Positions 1 to 7,722 are shown, numbered from the stretch's first letter. The stretch is 64,000 nt of DNA from Chloroflexi bacterium HGW-Chloroflexi-6 (GCA_002840685.1 PHBU01000011.1:62001-126000); one strand, 5' to 3'. Notes: generated by a model from the letters alone, not told the origin. Numbers and translations: made by a program.

Positions 1-69
1 ACCTTTGGTCTGTTTCAGGACTTTCTTATGACGACGATAGCCTTGTGGGCCACCTTTTACACGAGCCAT
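1..69 (-). CDS. rplT: 50S ribosomal protein L20, N-terminal part (cut by window edge)
   Basis: The first 23 codons of L20 are visible, beginning MARVKGGPQGYRRHKK, the conserved basic N-terminal tail that binds 23S rRNA early in large-subunit assembly. The gene runs off the left edge. A strong ribosome binding site (AGGAGGT) sits 6 nt before the ATG. It is the last gene of the infC-rpmI-rplT operon, the usual bacterial order. In Bacillus and E. coli, L20 is the autorepressor of this operon; whether that holds here is not shown by the sequence. Confidence 0.93.
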   Translation of the reverse strand, partial: MARVKGGPQGYRRHKKVLKQTKG

Positions 70-166
70 TGTTTAACCTCCTGCGTTCCCCCGGGCGTCG
101 AAGCGGATTGTTTCCGACTTCAGTTGCGCACACCCGGCAGACGCAAATAAAAATTTGGATACGATA

Positions 167-397
167 TTACTTGAGATTGGGTACGAGACGGCGAACGCGC
201 TTGATGATGCTGCGGCCTTTGACGGGCAACATGGAAGCGAGTAAAGCCTTGCTGCGATCGGAAGTGCGGCGGCGCAGATGGCTTTTGCCACCCTTGGTGC
301 GTACCAGCACGCCAGAACCGGTCAGGCGAAATCGCTTGGATGTCGCCTTATGGGTTTTGAGTTTGTATTTGCCTGTTGTTTTAACCTTGTGAGGCAT
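167..397 (-). CDS. rpmI: 50S ribosomal protein L35
   Basis: A 76-residue basic protein with the L35 pattern: MPHKVKTTGKYKLKTHKATS, then KRFRLTGSG and a C-terminal RRLVPNLK. Length is slightly above the common 64-66 residues. The site AAAGGAG lies 10 nt before the ATG. It lies between infC and rplT with 83 and 97 nt gaps and should be co-transcribed with both. L35 is a small structural protein of the large subunit, near the exit side of 23S rRNA. Confidence 0.94.
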   Translation of the reverse strand: MPHKVKTTGKYKLKTHKATSKRFRLTGSGVLVRTKGGKSHLRRRTSDRSKALLASMLPVKGRSIIKRVRRLVPNLK

Positions 398-480
398 GGT
401 GTAGTGCTCCTTTCAAGAAAAATAACTGCGGGTCAGTCAACTGTCCCGCAGGGATGGACAAAGACATGCAATGCGGAGGG

Positions 481-1056
481 CTAGATCTCTTCAGGTTCAG
501 CCGAGGTCTCGCCATCTTCGCCCTTTTCGGACTTTTTGACTTTGACCTTGGCCGGGCCCATTACGACCAGCATCGTGCGGCCTTCAAACATGGGCGATTG
601 TTCGATTACGCCAACATCCGAAAGCGACTGGGCAATTTCGCGTAAATCTTCCAGGGCAATTTCTGGGTAATCCATTTCGCGGCCGCGGAACTTGACAGTA
701 ACGCGAACTTTGTGACCCTGTAACAACCAGCGACGGGCATCATCCACTTTGAAACCACGATGGTGCTCATTGGTTTTGGGTCGCAGGCGGATTTCCTTGA
801 CTTCGATCTTGGTCTGGGCTCTTTTAGCTTCGCGGTCTTTCTTTTCGCGCTCGTAGAGAAACTTGCCAAAATCCATGATGCGGCAAACAGGCGGGTTGGC
901 GTTTGGCGAAACCTCCACCAAGTCCAAGTCCAATTCGCGGGCGTTTTGAATGGCCTGACGAATCTGCAGAACGCCCAGGTTTTCGCCTGTTGCGCCAATC
1001 ACGCGAACTTCTGGGACGCGGATGCCCTCATTTACTCGAAATTCTTGCTCAGCTAT
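481..1056 (-). CDS. infC: Translation initiation factor IF-3 with a non-ATG start
   Basis: IF-3 binds the 30S subunit, blocks premature 50S joining and checks the initiator tRNA and start codon. The 191-residue product has the N-domain motif FRVNEGIRVPEVRVIG, a charged linker (FLYEREKKDREAKRAQTK) and the C-domain with HHRGFKVDDARRWL and KFRGREMDY. The family homology begins right after AAGGAG, and no ATG, GTG or TTG stands at a sensible distance. The codon 6 nt after AAGGAG is ATA (1056-1054), giving (M)AEQEFRVNEG. An in-frame TTG further upstream precedes the AAGGAG, so it would read that site as coding. The next in-frame ATG is deep in the linker. Rare starts (AUU, AUC) are known for infC in other bacteria, where IF-3 discriminates against its own start codon. 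The C-terminus is acidic (EKGEDGETSAEPEEI). Confidence 0.92.
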   Translation of the reverse strand: MAEQEFRVNEGIRVPEVRVIGATGENLGVLQIRQAIQNARELDLDLVEVSPNANPPVCRIMDFGKFLYEREKKDREAKRAQTKIEVKEIRLRPKTNEHHRGFKVDDARRWLLQGHKVRVTVKFRGREMDYPEIALEDLREIAQSLSDVGVIEQSPMFEGRTMLVVMGPAKVKVKKSEKGEDGETSAEPEEI

Positions 1057-1072
1057 AAGAGTCTCCTTACTC

Positions 1073-1110
1073 AAAAAAAAACGGAAAAACCAGAATTTGT
1101 CTGGCTTTTT
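1073..1110 (-). terminator. Terminator-like hairpin in the infC leader (attenuator candidate)
   Basis: Read on the minus strand, AAAAA-G-CCAGA, loop CAAAT, TCTGG-TTTTT forms a 10-bp stem with one bulged G, followed by CCG and nine consecutive T residues. The infC ribosome binding site begins within 10 nt of the T run. No promoter can fit between the hairpin and the gene, so every infC transcript must pass through this signal. The stem is half A:T and weak, so termination may be partial or conditional. Confidence 0.6.
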
Positions 1111-1119
1111 AGCGGGCTG

Positions 1120-1149
1120 ATGATAACACATGCAAGCTGTTTTCGTCAA
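1120..1149 (-). promoter_or_regulatory. Predicted infC operon promoter
   Basis: On the minus strand TTGACG (1149-1144) and TATCAT (1125-1120) are 18 nt apart, with a TG one base before the -10 box (extended -10 form). Transcription would start near 1113, leaving a leader of about 57 nt that is filled by the terminator-like hairpin. Confidence 0.55.
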
Positions 1150-1161
1150 CTTTTTAAGTGT

Positions 1162-1193
1162 TGCGTCCCCGCTCAAATTTGGGCGGGGACGCA
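1162..1193. terminator. Strong GC hairpin after the MFS gene
   Basis: Arms TGCGTCCCCGC and GCGGGGACGCA pair perfectly over 11 bp around a 10-nt loop. It starts 21 nt after the stop of the MFS gene and lies upstream of the infC promoter. There is no T run on either side, so it may act as an RNA 3' end stabiliser or a Rho-type boundary rather than a classic intrinsic terminator. Confidence 0.45.
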
Positions 1194-1214
1194 CGATCAG
1201 GGGGAGAAAATTTA

Positions 1215-2516
1215 TCAGTCTGCAATTGCCAGGGTTTGGGGGGTGCTTTCCGCCTCTTGTGCGCCGTGGTTATCCTCAATATTCATTACCGCCGGGATGA
1301 AAAAGGCTGCGGCGCCCATCAACAGGCAGACAGCGCCGCCAAAAAGATACCAGGTGCGGATGCCGACCAGATCTGAAACCGGTCCGGCCACTGCCAGCGA
1401 GAGCGGGGTCATGGCGGTAGCGGCGCTGCCGATCAGGGACATGACCCGCCCCTGCATTTCAGGCTTGACCGTAGCCTGGATGACGGCATGCAAGGGTCCA
1501 TTGGTGATCGGATTCATAAAACCCATCACGGTCATGCCGATCAAGGCCAGCCAAAACATGTTGGCAGGAGCCAGGCCGATCGCCATCACCCCAATGCCCA
1601 GGCCGATAATGCCCAGCATGGAGGTGACGATCCGTTTTTTGAAACCGCCCCAGACGCCGAGCAAGATCCCGCCCCCGATCATGCCGGCTCCAAAGAGCGA
1701 ATCGGTCAGGCCAAATTCGATCGCGCCCAGGCCAAAGTGTTTTGTCACCAGCAGCGGCATGAGCGATCCGGCCGGAGTCAGCAGGAAGTTGATGAAGACG
1801 GCCATCAAAAGGATCGCGAGCAGTCCCGGCCAGGCTGCAACGTAAGCGAATCCTTCGCGCACATCCTGCCAGTAAGAGGTCTTGTGCTCTCCATCTGCGG
1901 TTTGCTCGCGAAGCGGCTGCGGGATGGCAATGAACAGGAGCGGCAAGATGGCGATCAGCGCTGTGACGACATCGATCATCAGAACGCCCTGGGTCGGGAT
2001 CAGGCTGATCAGCACAGCGCCCGTCGGAGGGGCGACAATCGAGACCAGCCCAAACAAGGTTTGCTGCAGCCCGGCCACGCGCGACAATTGTTCCTTGGGA
2101 ACCATCAACGAGGTGGATGCTTGCATCGCGGGCCAGTGGAATGCCCCCCCAACCGAGCGCACCAGCAGGATGGCGTAAATGTGCCAGACTTCGATCAAAT
2201 CGAACAGGAACAACCCGGCCAGCACCAGGGTGGCAAGCGCGATCACCCCATCTGCAACGATCATGACAATGCGGCGATTCCAACGGTCGATCAACGCACC
2301 GGTAAAGGGCCCAAGAACAACCTGCGGCAGCATCGCCACCAGGGTGGCTGTCGCCAGAATGGTGGCAGAGCCGGTTTGCTGAGTCAGGTACCAGACCAGC
2401 GCAAACTGCACAAGTGAAGACCCGAAGAGCGAGAGCGCCTGCCCGGCAAAAATGGTGAAGAAGCGCGGTTTCCAGTTATTTTGAAACTCTTCCTGGGGAA
2501 TGGGTTTGAAATTCAT
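1215..2516 (-). CDS. MFS transporter, drug-efflux (DHA3/MefA-like) type
   Basis: A 433-residue integral membrane protein with about 12 hydrophobic segments. The loop GPFTGALIDRWNRRIVMI is the MFS motif A region typical of the DHA3 proton antiporters (macrolide-type efflux). The C-terminal half holds PITNGPLHAVIQATVKPEMQ, a segment also typical of that group. The start at 2516 (MNFKPIPQEEF) was chosen because AAAGG lies 9 nt before it; an ATG 8 codons upstream has no such site. It likely exports a small hydrophobic compound; the substrate cannot be told. It stands alone with its own near-consensus promoter. Confidence 0.82.
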   Translation of the reverse strand: MNFKPIPQEEFQNNWKPRFFTIFAGQALSLFGSSLVQFALVWYLTQQTGSATILATATLVAMLPQVVLGPFTGALIDRWNRRIVMIVADGVIALATLVLAGLFLFDLIEVWHIYAILLVRSVGGAFHWPAMQASTSLMVPKEQLSRVAGLQQTLFGLVSIVAPPTGAVLISLIPTQGVLMIDVVTALIAILPLLFIAIPQPLREQTADGEHKTSYWQDVREGFAYVAAWPGLLAILLMAVFINFLLTPAGSLMPLLVTKHFGLGAIEFGLTDSLFGAGMIGGGILLGVWGGFKKRIVTSMLGIIGLGIGVMAIGLAPANMFWLALIGMTVMGFMNPITNGPLHAVIQATVKPEMQGRVMSLIGSAATAMTPLSLAVAGPVSDLVGIRTWYLFGGAVCLLMGAAAFFIPAVMNIEDNHGAQEAESTPQTLAIAD

Positions 2517-2564
2517 CTTGGTACGCCTTTCAGCTTTCAAAGCGATAATAAATATACTTCATTT

Positions 2565-2592
2565 ATTTTAACTATTATTTTGTTTTTGTCAA
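2565..2592 (-). promoter_or_regulatory. Promoter of the MFS gene
   Basis: Minus-strand TTGACA (2592-2587) and TAAAAT (2570-2565) with a 16-nt spacer, 48 nt before the chosen start. The surrounding 90 bases are very AT-rich. An AATAAA/TTTATT inverted repeat lies between the -10 box and the gene and could be a repressor site. The rest of the gap, up to 2815, holds nothing recognisable. Confidence 0.6.
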
Positions 2593-2815
2593 TAATTATT
2601 TGATATTTTTAATCCAAAGGTTGATATTGATCAACAAAGCGCACTAATGAACAGGCCGGGCATTTTCGCAAACCACGCTTCTCATCACGGCTTTGAATCC
2701 ACACTTTTCGCACAGATCAAAGCTGCACAACAGCAGGGCATGCGTCAGGGGCGGGGGCGTAAAAATTGGGGCTGTCCAACCGCGCTTAACGTTGAGTTGT
2801 ACCTTGACTTCAGAT

Positions 2816-3202
2816 TTAAAGCATTCGATCAGCCAGGGCAGTCTTGACCGCATCGCTGGCAATGAATACCCCGCGCACCCGGATCGACTCGATCACTTCG
2901 GCGGCCAGTTCGGCGGGAATATCGCTGGAGAGGGTCAGGACACCCATGATCGCAATTTTCAAGCGCTCACCGGCTGCCTTCTTTTTTTCCAGATCGACGT
3001 GATTATAAAGAAGGACACCGATAACGTAGGAATGGCGCGTGACCGACTGGTTGATTTCAAGGCTGTGCTTTTCCAGTTGCGAACGGATCGCGGTACGGAT
3101 AAAGTCAGTGCGGTTGGAATAGACACCTTCCTGCACCAGCAAGTCAACCTTGCCCAAATCGACTGCATTCATGTTAATGGTAATTTTTTCACTGTCAGGC
3201 AT
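2816..3202 (-). CDS. Ribbon-helix-helix (CopG/NikR-like) transcriptional regulator
   Basis: A 128-residue protein. The first ~45 residues fit the RHH DNA-binding fold: a beta strand (ITINMNAVDLG) then two helices (VDLLVQEGVYSNRTDFIRTA IRSQ). The remainder (RHSYVIGVLLYNH, later ELAAEVIESIRVRGV) resembles the ligand-binding half of NikR in layout, but it has no cysteine and too few histidines in the right places for the NikR nickel site. Its function as a metal sensor is therefore unsupported. The start at 3202 was preferred over an ATG at 3220, which lies inside the palindromic operator. It has a perfect-consensus promoter and two palindromic sites next to it, so it very probably represses itself. 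The divergent neighbour is the broken cyclase gene. Confidence 0.8.
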   Translation of the reverse strand: MPDSEKITINMNAVDLGKVDLLVQEGVYSNRTDFIRTAIRSQLEKHSLEINQSVTRHSYVIGVLLYNHVDLEKKKAAGERLKIAIMGVLTLSSDIPAELAAEVIESIRVRGVFIASDAVKTALADRML

Positions 3203-3216
3203 ATTTTCTCTTTTCT

Positions 3217-3232
3217 CCATCCATATGGATGG
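3217..3232. promoter_or_regulatory. Perfect 16-bp palindromic operator O1
   Basis: CCATCCATATGGATGG is its own reverse complement. It lies just downstream of the regulator's predicted transcription start, where a bound repressor would block elongation or initiation. Its half-site CCATCC recurs in O2 and in nearby single copies (around 3238 and 3290), as expected for an RHH protein that binds tandem half-sites. Confidence 0.7.
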
Positions 3233-3252
3233 TATATGGATTACTTATTTGA

Positions 3253-3280
3253 ATTATATGCAACTCTGAAAATTTGTCAA
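3253..3280 (-). promoter_or_regulatory. Consensus promoter of the RHH regulator
   Basis: Minus-strand TTGACA (3280-3275) and TATAAT (3258-3253), both exact consensus, with a 16-nt spacer. It is bracketed by the two operators, O1 downstream and O2 upstream. Confidence 0.75.
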
Positions 3281-3297
3281 GAGAAAATACATCCATT

Positions 3298-3317
3298 TAC
3301 CATCCATACAGATGGTA
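3298..3317. promoter_or_regulatory. Second palindromic operator O2
   Basis: Arms TACCATC and GATGGTA flank the centre CATACA. The arms share the CCATC/GATGG core of O1. It lies between the regulator promoter and the divergent cyclase start, so it could act on both genes. Confidence 0.6.
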
Positions 3318-3372
3318 TTGCTTGGGCAACCTGCAAGTGTTTTGTAAACACAATTTGACCAGTCAAGTTGTG

Positions 3373-3378
3373 TATAAT
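3373..3378 (+). promoter_or_regulatory. -10 box directly before the cyclase start (leaderless candidate)
   Basis: TATAAT ends 6 nt before the ATG at 3385. Transcription would then begin at or next to the A of the start codon, giving a leaderless mRNA. No ribosome binding site precedes the ATG and no clear -35 box is seen. Confidence 0.5.
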
Positions 3379-3384
3379 TAAGCC

Positions 3385-4125
3385 ATGTTATGTCCACATT
3401 GTGGGACTCAGTGGCCGGAAGAACTTGCCAGCGTGCTCAAATTTTGCGGCGCGTGTGGCAAGTCCATGTCCCAAGAGAAACCTGTCGTTTCGAATTCGCC
3501 TGAAGTCATTATGGATCGCGCCAACCCTGGCGGCGAATTGCGCTATATGACCGTCCTGTTTGCCGATCTGGCGGGCTTTACCGCTTTTTCAGAAGAACGC
3601 GCCGCCGATGATGTTGCAAACATCGTCGGCGGATTGTTGCAATCCCTGGGACAGGTGGTCGAACAATATAACGGGGTTGTCGATAAATTCCTGGGCGATG
3701 CGGTCGTCGCAACCTTCGGAGCACCAAAGCCCGACCCAAATGCGGCCCGCAATGCGGTTCGTGCCGGACTGGTCATGCAGCAGGAAACAGAGCGCTACAA
3801 CACTCAGAACGGTTTCAACTTTGGCCTGCGAGTCGGAATTCACGCCGGAGAGGCCATGTATCGCGAGATCGGCGGGGCCTGGACAGTGACCGCTATTTTG
3901 ACGTTTCGATCAAACCTGCCATTGAATTGCGCGGCAAAAAACATACCATCCAGCCCTATGAAGTGCTGGATGAACGCGCCACACCGCTGGTGGAACTGCC
4001 CGCTTTTGTCGGCCGCGACCAGGAATGGCAGATCTTGCAAACCTGCCTGCAAAGATGCCGCACTGAAAATCGTCTTGAACCTCTTTTCATTCGAGGCGCA
4101 GCCGGAGTTGGCAAGAGCCGTATGA
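3385..4125 (+). CDS. Zinc-ribbon + class III adenylate/guanylate cyclase, 5' part of a broken gene
   Basis: Residues 1-30 form a zinc ribbon (CPHCG...CGACG). The cyclase domain follows, with the first metal-binding Asp in LFADLAGFTAFSEE and the second in DKFLGDAVVATFG. It proceeds normally to VGIHAGEAMYREIGGAWTVT near 3890. The conserved G-x-x-x-N-x-x-x-R helix, which carries the transition-state Asn and Arg, should come next but is absent. From about 3891 this frame is nonsense to the stop at 4125, while the correct continuation (RYFDVSIKPAIELRGKK) appears in another frame. An internal piece of roughly 100-150 bp therefore seems to be missing, with a frame change. As it stands the product cannot be an active cyclase. 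A collapsed assembly or sequencing deletion is an alternative to a true mutation. Confidence 0.75.
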   Translation: MLCPHCGTQWPEELASVLKFCGACGKSMSQEKPVVSNSPEVIMDRANPGGELRYMTVLFADLAGFTAFSEERAADDVANIVGGLLQSLGQVVEQYNGVVDKFLGDAVVATFGAPKPDPNAARNAVRAGLVMQQETERYNTQNGFNFGLRVGIHAGEAMYREIGGAWTVTAILTFRSNLPLNCAAKNIPSSPMKCWMNAPHRWWNCPLLSAATRNGRSCKPACKDAALKIVLNLFSFEAQPELARAV

Positions 4126-6704
4126 CCTGGGAGCTGCGCGAATGGGCGCAGCACCAGTCAGAGTTATTTCGCTTTGATATCATTCAATATGATCACAGCG
4201 AGCGGCTTCCTTCGCACGGGTTGAACTCCCTGATCCGAAATCGCTTCAACCTGCCGCTCGAGCTTGGAGAAGATGCCATCCTGGCACAGCTGGCGGCGCG
4301 CCTGCCCGAGGAATATCCCGGCGTTCAGCCAGGCCGCGAAACGACCACCGTTGAATTGCTGGCTTTTGTGCTCGGCATCCAGCGCCCTGAGTTTCAAATT
4401 GCCAGTCTGGATGGCCCAGCCAAGTGGGGTAACGCTTTTGCCGAGATCAAAGCCTGGATCGAAGCCAACGCCCGCCAGGAACCCTGGGTCATCATCTTTG
4501 AGGATGCCCAAAAAGGCGATGCTGACACGGTAGCTTTCCTCGAATGGGCCATTCGTATCCCATGGCACGCGCCAGTTTTCATCCTGCTGACCGCCCGCGA
4601 GGAAGATTTTGGCGCCGAATGTTACTGGTTTGCCCCGCTTCAAAAATGGACCGAGGCGGGCCTGGTCGAAGAGATCCGCTTGAAAGAGATCCGGCCAGAC
4701 ATGCTGGCCCAGACGCTGATCCCGCTCGGGGGCGGGATGATCAGCCCGGCCATGGCAGAACGCATTGCCGAACACACCGAGGGCAACCCGCTTTTTGCCA
4801 TCGAAACCGCCTTGCTGATCATGGAACAGGGCCAGTTTGGCGTGCTGCCTGAAAACATGCCGCTGCCAGGCTCCATCCGCGAAGTGATGGAAGCCCGCAT
4901 CGAGCGATTGGGGATCGCCGGCAAGGAAGTGGCCAAGCGTGGTGCGCTGATGGGCAGGCGTTTTACCATGGAAGCCATTGGGCGCATCTGGGACCGCCCG
5001 GATGCCGAGATGAAACACGGCATCGATGTTTTACGCGAGACGGAAACCATTTACCAGGAAGTTTCCAAACTGTTCATGGGTGAAATGGAAGAAGTCTTTC
5101 GGCATGGCCGCCTGCAAGAAGCCGCCCTGGCTCGAATTCCGCGCGAGGAACGCCAGAAATGGCTCGGCGGCCTGGAAGAATGGGCCAAATTAAAACTTGA
5201 AATATCGGGCGATTACTGGGAAGGCGCGGGCATTTTGCTCATCCCGCTCATCGCGCGCTCACGCATCGAGCACGGCGATAGCGCCGAGGCCAGTCTTTGG
5301 CACGAGGCACTTGGCTGGCTGCACAGGAAACACCATCGCAGCCAGGAGGCCGCCGACGCCTTTCGGCTTGCGCTTCAAGCTGCAAAAGGGGTTCGGCGTC
5401 TGGTGCTTGCAAGTCAGATTGCCGAAATCGATATTTTTACCGGAAACCTGGATCGTTGCCGGGCGATGATCGAATCCACCCTGGCTGAAGAGACAACTTT
5501 TGACCCGTTGATCGTCTCTATGCCGCCGCGCATTGTTCAATTGATCGACGATCCGCTTGCGCGCTGGGACAAGATCCGCTCGCAGGATGCCTTGCTCTCC
5601 CTGCAGCTTGTTTACGCTGATCTGCTGACGCGGCTGGGCAAAGCGCTCGAAGCCGAAAGCGCTTATCAGCAAATCGAGAGCGAATTAAGCCCCCTGCGCG
5701 GCGTTTCTGCTGATATTTTGCGCTTGCGCTGGGCAAATCTGTGGGGATATTTCATCACTGAAATCATGGGCAAACCCCAGCTGGCACATGACTTTTATGC
5801 GGAGATGCGCAACACCATGAATTTGGATGCCGCGGCCTTGCAAGGTGAACGCATGCCCCTGCTGGGGACAGAATTCAACATTGAGATGCGCCTCGGGCAT
5901 TATGACCGCGCCAAAACCCTGGCCGATGAATTGCTCTCGATTGCGCAGCGCAATCGCAATACCCGCACGGAAGCGCGCGCCTGGAATTCAAAGGGCATCA
6001 CCCAGCATTCGCTTGGCGACTGGAATGCGGCTGCCGCCTGTTATGAAAACGTTATCCAGCTTGCCCGTTCGATCGGAGAACGCCGTCTCGAGGCGATTGC
6101 CACGCATAATCAGGGTCTGGTGCTGATGGATCAGGCGCGCTATGAAGAAGCCCGCCAGTGCCAGCATAACTATCTAATTCTGAGTCGTTCGATCGGCAAC
6201 CACATGGCCGAGTCTTATGCTCCGGCTTATATCGGGTTCATCGCGCTATGCCAGAATAACTTTGCGCAAGCCGAAGAGATGATCGCGCATTCGATGAAGG
6301 TTGCGCAAAACAATAACTGGCAGCGCCTGGTGGGGCTGAACCAGGCGCTGGCCGCAATGCTCAAATTTTATACCTGGCTTGACTTGCGCTCACCTGAAAG
6401 CCTGCCCGCCTCCATTTTGCAGAGCTTCGAACAGGCTGAGGCGGGCTGGCAGGGTCTGGACGAAGCCGGGGAATTTTATGCCACCTACGCCCTGGCCGCC
6501 CACCTCGGGCGGGGCGTTTCTCTTGCCCGTGAAATCCTCGAACGCGCCCACCAAAGCGTGGACGAATCGTGGGTAACGGCGCGAGTTGCGCTCGAAATGG
6601 CCGAGGCCATCGTCGAGGGCAAACCCACCGCGCCCTTGCTGGCCTGGTTTGCAGAACGCGGTTTCAAACGCTGGATTGAATTTATCGAAAAAATCAACAC
6701 CTGA
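3927..6704 (+). CDS. AAA/STAND-type ATPase with TPR repeats, 3' part of the broken cyclase gene
   Basis: This continues the preceding gene in another frame; real homology starts near 3891, and the start given (TTG at 3927) is only the first possible initiator. After the last cyclase strand (ELRGKKHTIQPYEVLDE) comes the ATPase: Walker A GAAGVGKS, Walker B WVIIFEDAQKGDAD, and a helical tail with ERLGIAGKEVAKRGALMGRR. From about residue 440 to the end it is all-helical with several TPR-like units (for example AWNSKGITQHSLGDWNAAA and ATHNQGLVLMDQARYEEAR). Cyclase-ATPase-TPR proteins of about 1000-1100 residues are common stand-alone signal regulators in Chloroflexota and Actinobacteria; ligands are rarely known. 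Whether the C-terminal part is made as a separate protein cannot be told. Confidence 0.75.
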   Translation: MRGKKHTIQPYEVLDERATPLVELPAFVGRDQEWQILQTCLQRCRTENRLEPLFIRGAAGVGKSRMTWELREWAQHQSELFRFDIIQYDHSERLPSHGLNSLIRNRFNLPLELGEDAILAQLAARLPEEYPGVQPGRETTTVELLAFVLGIQRPEFQIASLDGPAKWGNAFAEIKAWIEANARQEPWVIIFEDAQKGDADTVAFLEWAIRIPWHAPVFILLTAREEDFGAECYWFAPLQKWTEAGLVEEIRLKEIRPDMLAQTLIPLGGGMISPAMAERIAEHTEGNPLFAIETALLIMEQGQFGVLPENMPLPGSIREVMEARIERLGIAGKEVAKRGALMGRRFTMEAIGRIWDRPDAEMKHGIDVLRETETIYQEVSKLFMGEMEEVFRHGRLQEAALARIPREERQKWLGGLEEWAKLKLEISGDYWEGAGILLIPLIARSRIEHGDSAEASLWHEALGWLHRKHHRSQEAADAFRLALQAAKGVRRLVLASQIAEIDIFTGNLDRCRAMIESTLAEETTFDPLIVSMPPRIVQLIDDPLARWDKIRSQDALLSLQLVYADLLTRLGKALEAESAYQQIESELSPLRGVSADILRLRWANLWGYFITEIMGKPQLAHDFYAEMRNTMNLDAAALQGERMPLLGTEFNIEMRLGHYDRAKTLADELLSIAQRNRNTRTEARAWNSKGITQHSLGDWNAAAACYENVIQLARSIGERRLEAIATHNQGLVLMDQARYEEARQCQHNYLILSRSIGNHMAESYAPAYIGFIALCQNNFAQAEEMIAHSMKVAQNNNWQRLVGLNQALAAMLKFYTWLDLRSPESLPASILQSFEQAEAGWQGLDEAGEFYATYALAAHLGRGVSLAREILERAHQSVDESWVTARVALEMAEAIVEGKPTAPLLAWFAERGFKRWIEFIEKINT

Positions 6705-6741
6705 GCAATTTGAGAGTTTTTGGATGGGCTATGTCTTAGAA

Positions 6742-6770
6742 TTTCTCCCAGAGTTCATTTCTGGGAGAAA
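6742..6770 (+). promoter_or_regulatory. Hairpin that masks the ribosome binding site of the next gene
   Basis: TTTCTCCCAGA and TCTGGGAGAAA pair perfectly over 11 bp around a 7-nt loop. The right arm contains the GGGAGA ribosome binding site, and the ATG follows 2 nt later. Folding would block translation. There is no T run, so it is unlikely to be a plain terminator for the upstream gene. Confidence 0.55.
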
Positions 6771-6772
6771 AA

Positions 6773-7687
6773 ATGTTTAAACTGATCGCACGCATTGTTC
6801 TTGGGCTTCTCGCCATTCTGGTGAGCCTTGTCCTCCTGCTTCTCTTATCCATCCCGCTCGCGGGCCTCGGCAGCCAGGGCCGCATCCAGGCCCTCACCAA
6901 CGTGACCATCCCCGGTCTTAACGGCGAACCGGACGTGCGCGCCTACGTTGCCAAGCCCGATGGCGCGGGCCCCTTCCCGGTTGTGATCATGATCCATGAG
7001 TTCTATGGCCTGACCGAATCCATCACCAGCATGGCCGACGGCCTGTCAGAAGCGGGATACATGGTGGTCGCGCCCGATACGTTTCGCGGATCGACATCTT
7101 CCTGGATTCCGCGCGCCATTTACCAGGTTTCAACCAACGACCCGCAGCAGGTAAACGCGGACCTTGACTCGGTCTACGCCTGGATCGAATCTCAACCCGA
7201 AGCCGACCCCGCCAGGATCGGGATCGCCGGCTTCTGTTACGGGGGCCGCGTATCACTGCTTTACAGCCTGCACAACAACCGGATCGCCGCGACGGTCGTT
7301 TTCTACGGCTCATCCGAGACCGACCCGCAAGTGCTCAAAAACCTGCCTGGCCCGCTGCTGGGGATATTCGGTGGCGCCGATAATTCCATCCCGCTCGAAG
7401 AAGTCGCTGCCCTCGAAAACGGCCTAAAAACGGCAGGCATCCCGCACGAGATCACGGTTTACGAGGGCCAGCCGCACGCCTTCATGACCAACATGGAAGA
7501 GATCCGCGCCGACCAAGTCAAAAACCAGGTCTGGGAACAAATGCTGGCTTTTCTGGATGCCAACCTGAAAAATGCCCCATCCACCCGCAGCGGACAGTCG
7601 ATCGCCTACCAGCCGGGCTTTGACTGGGATTACTATGCCATGCTGGTTTTTGAACATGCCTTCGGCACCGCCAGCCACGGGCATTAG
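6773..7687 (+). CDS. Membrane-anchored dienelactone-hydrolase family protein
   Basis: 304 residues. An N-terminal hydrophobic helix (about residues 5-30) should anchor it or act as a signal peptide. The rest is an alpha/beta hydrolase of the dienelactone hydrolase family: nucleophile Cys155 in GFCYGG (the family uses Cys in place of Ser), Asp in FGGADNSIP, and His in GQPHAFM. MIHEFYGL carries the conserved Glu of the family. The substrate outside the membrane is unknown. The last 30 residues (GFDWDYYAMLVFEHAFG) lie outside the core fold. It has its own ribosome binding site inside a hairpin. Confidence 0.82.
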   Translation: MFKLIARIVLGLLAILVSLVLLLLLSIPLAGLGSQGRIQALTNVTIPGLNGEPDVRAYVAKPDGAGPFPVVIMIHEFYGLTESITSMADGLSEAGYMVVAPDTFRGSTSSWIPRAIYQVSTNDPQQVNADLDSVYAWIESQPEADPARIGIAGFCYGGRVSLLYSLHNNRIAATVVFYGSSETDPQVLKNLPGPLLGIFGGADNSIPLEEVAALENGLKTAGIPHEITVYEGQPHAFMTNMEEIRADQVKNQVWEQMLAFLDANLKNAPSTRSGQSIAYQPGFDWDYYAMLVFEHAFGTASHGH

Positions 7688-7722
7688 CAAGGGTCAATTC
7701 TTCGAAATCAGACAAGATTAGG

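Noticed and set aside
2644..2862. 72-codon frame on the minus strand before the RHH gene stop
   Set aside because: No ribosome binding site or homology; overlaps the end of the RHH gene.
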